This document shows, piece after piece, positions 61,705-64,000 of a stretch of 64,000 nucleotides of DNA (within the stretch, counting starts at the first letter, position 1; each line of letters starts with the position of its first letter). The stretch covers positions 310,001 to 374,000 of the forward strand of contig JAGDYZ010000012.1 of the NCBI GenBank assembly GCA_049116335.1. Direction: 5' to 3'. The translations under genes and the position numbers were made by a program. This DNA comes from CANMIH01 sp049116335 (lineage in GTDB: Bacteria; Pseudomonadota; Alphaproteobacteria; Rhodobacterales; Rhodobacteraceae). The notes beneath the pieces are model-generated. The model made no database searches. It was not told where the DNA came from and saw nothing but the letters and a program-made list of their open reading frames with translations.

Positions 61705-62630
61705 TTCTCTTCAATCACCTGCCAGATCTTCTCGGCCACATTGATGCCGTCAAAGCGCTCAAGCTCTTGAATGCCGGTGGGCGAGGTCACGTTGATTTCG
61801 GTGAGCCAGTCACCAATCACGTCGATGCCCACAAGGATCTGACCATTGTCACGCAGGGTCGGGCCGATCTTGGCGCAGATCTCAAGATCACGGTCGCTCA
61901 GCTCGATCTTCTCAGGGCGTCCACCCACATGCATGTTCGAACGCACTTCGCCCGCCGCTGGCACGCGGTTGATCGCGCCAATTGGTTCGCCATTGACCAG
62001 CAATACGCGTTTGTCGCCTTTGGTCACCGCGGGCAGATATTTCTGCACAATCAACGGCTCACGCGAGAACCCGGTGAACAGCTCATAGAGCGAACTGAGA
62101 TTGCGATCGTTTTCGTCGAGACGAAAGACACCCGCGCCGCCATTGCCATACAGTGGTTTGAGAATGATATCGCCGTGGCGTGCTTTGAAATCACGGATGG
62201 TCTGCAGATCACGGGCCACAGTTGTCGGGGGCGTCAGATCGGGGAAGTTCAGCACCAAGAGCTTTTCCGGGAAGTTGCGCACCCAGAACGGATCGTTCAC
62301 CACCAGTGTCTGACCTTTCAGGCGGTCCAGCAGATGGGTGGTGGTGATGTAATGCATGTCGAACGGCGGGTCCTGGCGCAGCCAGACCACATCCACCTCC
62401 GCAAGATCGATCACCACTTCGGGCCCCAGAACCGCAGGCACGTCCGGGTTGCGCTGAACCGTCATCCAATGGCCGCGCGCGGTCACCCGTCCTTCGTCAT
62501 AGGCCAGATTGTCCGGACCATAGTAGAAAAGCTCGTGCCCACGGGCCTGTGCCTCTTCCGCCAAACGAAAGCTGGTATCTGCGTTGATATCGACGCCCAG
62601 AATTGGGTCCATCTGAAAGGCGATTTTCAT
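61695..62630 (-). CDS. gshB: Glutathione synthase
   Basis: A 311-residue ATP-grasp enzyme. It begins MKIAFQMDPILGVDINADTS, with VVWLRQDPPFDMHYITTTHL, the ATP-grasp stretch GDIILKPLYGNGGAGVFRL and the metal-binding end LTEINVTSPTGIQELERF. It joins gamma-glutamylcysteine and glycine. ATG at 62630 follows GAGGAT. The order rsmI-yraN-gshB is conserved in proteobacteria. Confidence 0.97.
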   Translation of the reverse strand: MKIAFQMDPILGVDINADTSFRLAEEAQARGHELFYYGPDNLAYDEGRVTARGHWMTVQRNPDVPAVLGPEVVIDLAEVDVVWLRQDPPFDMHYITTTHLLDRLKGQTLVVNDPFWVRNFPEKLLVLNFPDLTPPTTVARDLQTIRDFKARHGDIILKPLYGNGGAGVFRLDENDRNLSSLYELFTGFSREPLIVQKYLPAVTKGDKRVLLVNGEPIGAINRVPAAGEVRSNMHVGGRPEKIELSDRDLEICAKIGPTLRDNGQILVGIDVIGDWLTEINVTSPTGIQELERFDGINVAEKIWQVIEEKCA

Positions 62631-62706
62631 AAGTCATCCTCACGGTCATGCGCCGTTCTGCGCACCGACAAGACATGGCGCATGACCCACGCCGATGCAA
62701 TGGCAG

Positions 62707-63075
62707 CTAAGGCGCAAAAGCGTTTTCAATCACCTGAATGTCACCACACCCATCGACCAAAGCCACGTCAAACCGCAGATCGGTTAGCAGGCCTTTGGGC
62801 TGTGAGGCCAGAAATTCTTCGGCGGCGGCCATCACCCGTGCCACCTGTCGGGGTTGGATCCGCTCCAATGCTCGGCGAAAATCGCGGCTTTTCTTGACCT
62901 CGACACAGACCACGGTCTCACCTTCTTGCAGGATCAAATCAATCTCACCGCCCTGCCCGCGCCAGCGTTGATGCAGCATCTGCGCCCCACGACGGGCATA
63001 CCACTGCGCCACCTGCTCTTCTGCGGCAAGGCCCGCATGAAAACTTGTCGCGCCCACCATCTGCTTTTGAGCCAA
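62707..63075 (-). CDS. yraN: YraN/UPF0102 family protein (endonuclease-like)
   Basis: A protein of up to 122 residues with the UPF0102 nuclease-like core: GLAAEEQVAQWYARRGAQML, GGEIDLILQEGETVVCVEVK with the (D/E)xK pattern, and a basic helix RRALERIQPRQVARVM. Function is unproven. The TTG at 63075 has AGGGGG upstream at a good distance; an ATG at 63060 is the alternative without a ribosome site. It lies 16 bases after rsmI. Confidence 0.9.
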   Translation of the reverse strand: MAQKQMVGATSFHAGLAAEEQVAQWYARRGAQMLHQRWRGQGGEIDLILQEGETVVCVEVKKSRDFRRALERIQPRQVARVMAAAEEFLASQPKGLLTDLRFDVALVDGCGDIQVIENAFAP

Positions 63076-63091
63076 ACCAGCCCCCTACCAA

Positions 63092-63961
63092 TTACTCACC
63101 CTGCGCCAGTTTCATCGCCATCTGATACACCGGGCGCCGCTTGACCCCCAAAGCCGCAGACACGTGATCCGCAGCGTCGCGCACCGACATGGTTTCCAGC
63201 GCCTCTTTCACCTTCTGTTCTACATCTGTTTCACTTACATCCGGTAAACTGCCCTTCTCGATAAGAACAACAATCTCTCCACGCGCCTGGGTTTCACTGT
63301 AGAAGGCCGACAGCTCCGTCAGGCTACCTCGGCGACATTCCTCAAACTTCTTTGTCAATTCACGGCACACCGCCGCCGGGCGATCCCCCAGAATCTCGGC
63401 CGCATCCGCCAACATCGCCGCCACGCGCTTGGGGGATTCGTAAAACGCCAAAGTGCCAGGCACAGCCGCCAGCTCACCCAGCGCCTTTTTCCGCGCGCCT
63501 TTGGCGTTGGGCAGGAAACCCGCAAACATAAACCGATCTGTTGGCAGCCCGGAAATGGTCAGCGCTGTGATCACTGCCGCCGCACCCGGCGCGCTGGTCA
63601 CCGGCAACCCCCCTTCCTGAGCGGCGCGCGCCAAATCAAACCCCGGGTCGGAAATCATCGGAGTGCCCGCCTCAGAGGCGTAAACCACCGATTTTCCAGC
63701 GGCGAGATCGGCCAAGAGACGCGGCCGGGCGCGGCTTCCGTTGTGGTCGTGATAGGCCACAAGCGGCCGATCGCCCACCGCAATGCCGTGGATTTCCATC
63801 AACCGGCGCAGCGTGCGGGTGTCTTCGGCCGCCAGAACATCAGCCTCGCGCAATAAATCCAACGCCCGCAGGGTGATATCGCGTGCGTTTCCAATAGGTG
63901 TCGCCACCAGATACAGCCCCGCAGCAATACCGCCACGGAAGCCTTCGTTGTCGGAATTCAT
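63092..63961 (-). CDS. rsmI: 16S rRNA (cytidine 1402-2'-O)-methyltransferase
   Basis: A 289-residue SAM methyltransferase of the tetrapyrrole-methylase fold: LYLVATPIGNARDITLRAL (17-35), AAEDTRTLRRLM, YASEAGTPMISDPGF and the GLPTDRFMFAGFLP block. It methylates C1402 in the ribosomal P site. ATG at 63961 with GAGGGG upstream. The 39 bases to the window edge hold its upstream region. Confidence 0.96.
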   Translation of the reverse strand: MNSDNEGFRGGIAAGLYLVATPIGNARDITLRALDLLREADVLAAEDTRTLRRLMEIHGIAVGDRPLVAYHDHNGSRARPRLLADLAAGKSVVYASEAGTPMISDPGFDLARAAQEGGLPVTSAPGAAAVITALTISGLPTDRFMFAGFLPNAKGARKKALGELAAVPGTLAFYESPKRVAAMLADAAEILGDRPAAVCRELTKKFEECRRGSLTELSAFYSETQARGEIVVLIEKGSLPDVSETDVEQKVKEALETMSVRDAADHVSAALGVKRRPVYQMAMKLAQGE

Positions 63962-64000
63962 GACTGGACCCCTCACTCTGCTCGTTTATGATCACCCACA

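Noticed and set aside
61650..62897. A 415-codon plus-strand frame opposite gshB
   Set aside because: It is antisense to gshB and its neighbours, with no domain or ribosome site.
63988..64000. Possible start of a rightward gene at the window edge (ATG at 63988)
   Set aside because: Only four codons remain and no ribosome site is visible, so a gene cannot be supported.

Overview
The window looks like a piece of chromosome from an alphaproteobacterium of the order Rhodobacterales, most likely the marine Roseobacter group. The evidence is a Rhodobacter-type petABC operon, a CcrM methyltransferase with GANTC sites in its own leader, the gene orders DUF484-xerC and rsmI-yraN-gshB, a TRAP transporter, a phenylacetate gene cluster and fairly high GC content. 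Genus and species cannot be read from it. No rRNA, tRNA, CRISPR array, insertion sequence or prophage was recognised. Almost everything is ordinary coding sequence with short intergenic gaps.

Region 1-16 kb is an aromatic-degradation island. Two divergent units start at a TetR-type operator near 5.37 kb. Leftward runs a fused enoyl-CoA hydratase/3-hydroxyacyl-CoA dehydrogenase, then a three-part TRAP transporter (dctP, dctQ, dctM) and a cytochrome P450 cut by the window edge. Rightward runs paaG-paaI-paaK and a TetR regulator (paaR). A separate leftward operon, thiolase-paaABCDE, starts at 15.98 kb beneath another operator with the same half-sites. Together these genes activate phenylacetate, epoxidise and isomerise the ring, and carry out the later beta-oxidation steps. 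The ring-opening enzyme (PaaZ/PaaN) is not here. Between the two paa arms sit a PACE efflux pump with a divergent MarR regulator, and an S41-type protease.

Region 16-26 kb holds housekeeping and accessory genes: pth, a beta-lactamase-fold hydrolase coupled to a DUF2237 gene, a membrane-anchored LuxR-type regulator beside an acidic Asp/His/Gly/Pro-rich secreted protein, a leishmanolysin-like metalloprotease, an atypical OmpR-type regulator, DUF484-xerC, a GST and an outer-membrane barrel. Region 26-33 kb holds the cytochrome bc1 operon petABC and a thiamine ABC transporter (thiBPQ) behind a TPP riboswitch. Region 33-44 kb holds aroC, a frameshifted chemoreceptor, a DMT exporter, ccrM and rnhB, groESL under CIRCE/HrcA control, and a 2-oxoglutarate oxygenase.

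Region 44-55 kb holds a TraB/GumN protein, a MarR-GNAT fusion with an apparently leaderless promoter, an M3 oligopeptidase, a membrane-anchored MoeB-like enzyme, RidA with an amine oxidase, a secreted DUF4856 protein with its own strong promoter and terminator, a sterol-desaturase-family enzyme, dut and coaBC. Region 55-64 kb has a stress and glutathione flavour: two GST-family genes, an RpoH-type sigma factor coupled to a ChaN-like gene, yifB, an esterase, gshB, yraN and rsmI.

The most interesting points are the TRAP-P450 module attached to the phenylacetate regulon, the twin-operator PACE/MarR promoter, the GANTC cluster in front of ccrM, the GST fused to a zinc-finger-like tail, and the chemoreceptor frameshift. 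All functional statements come from reading motifs and context; no database search was run.
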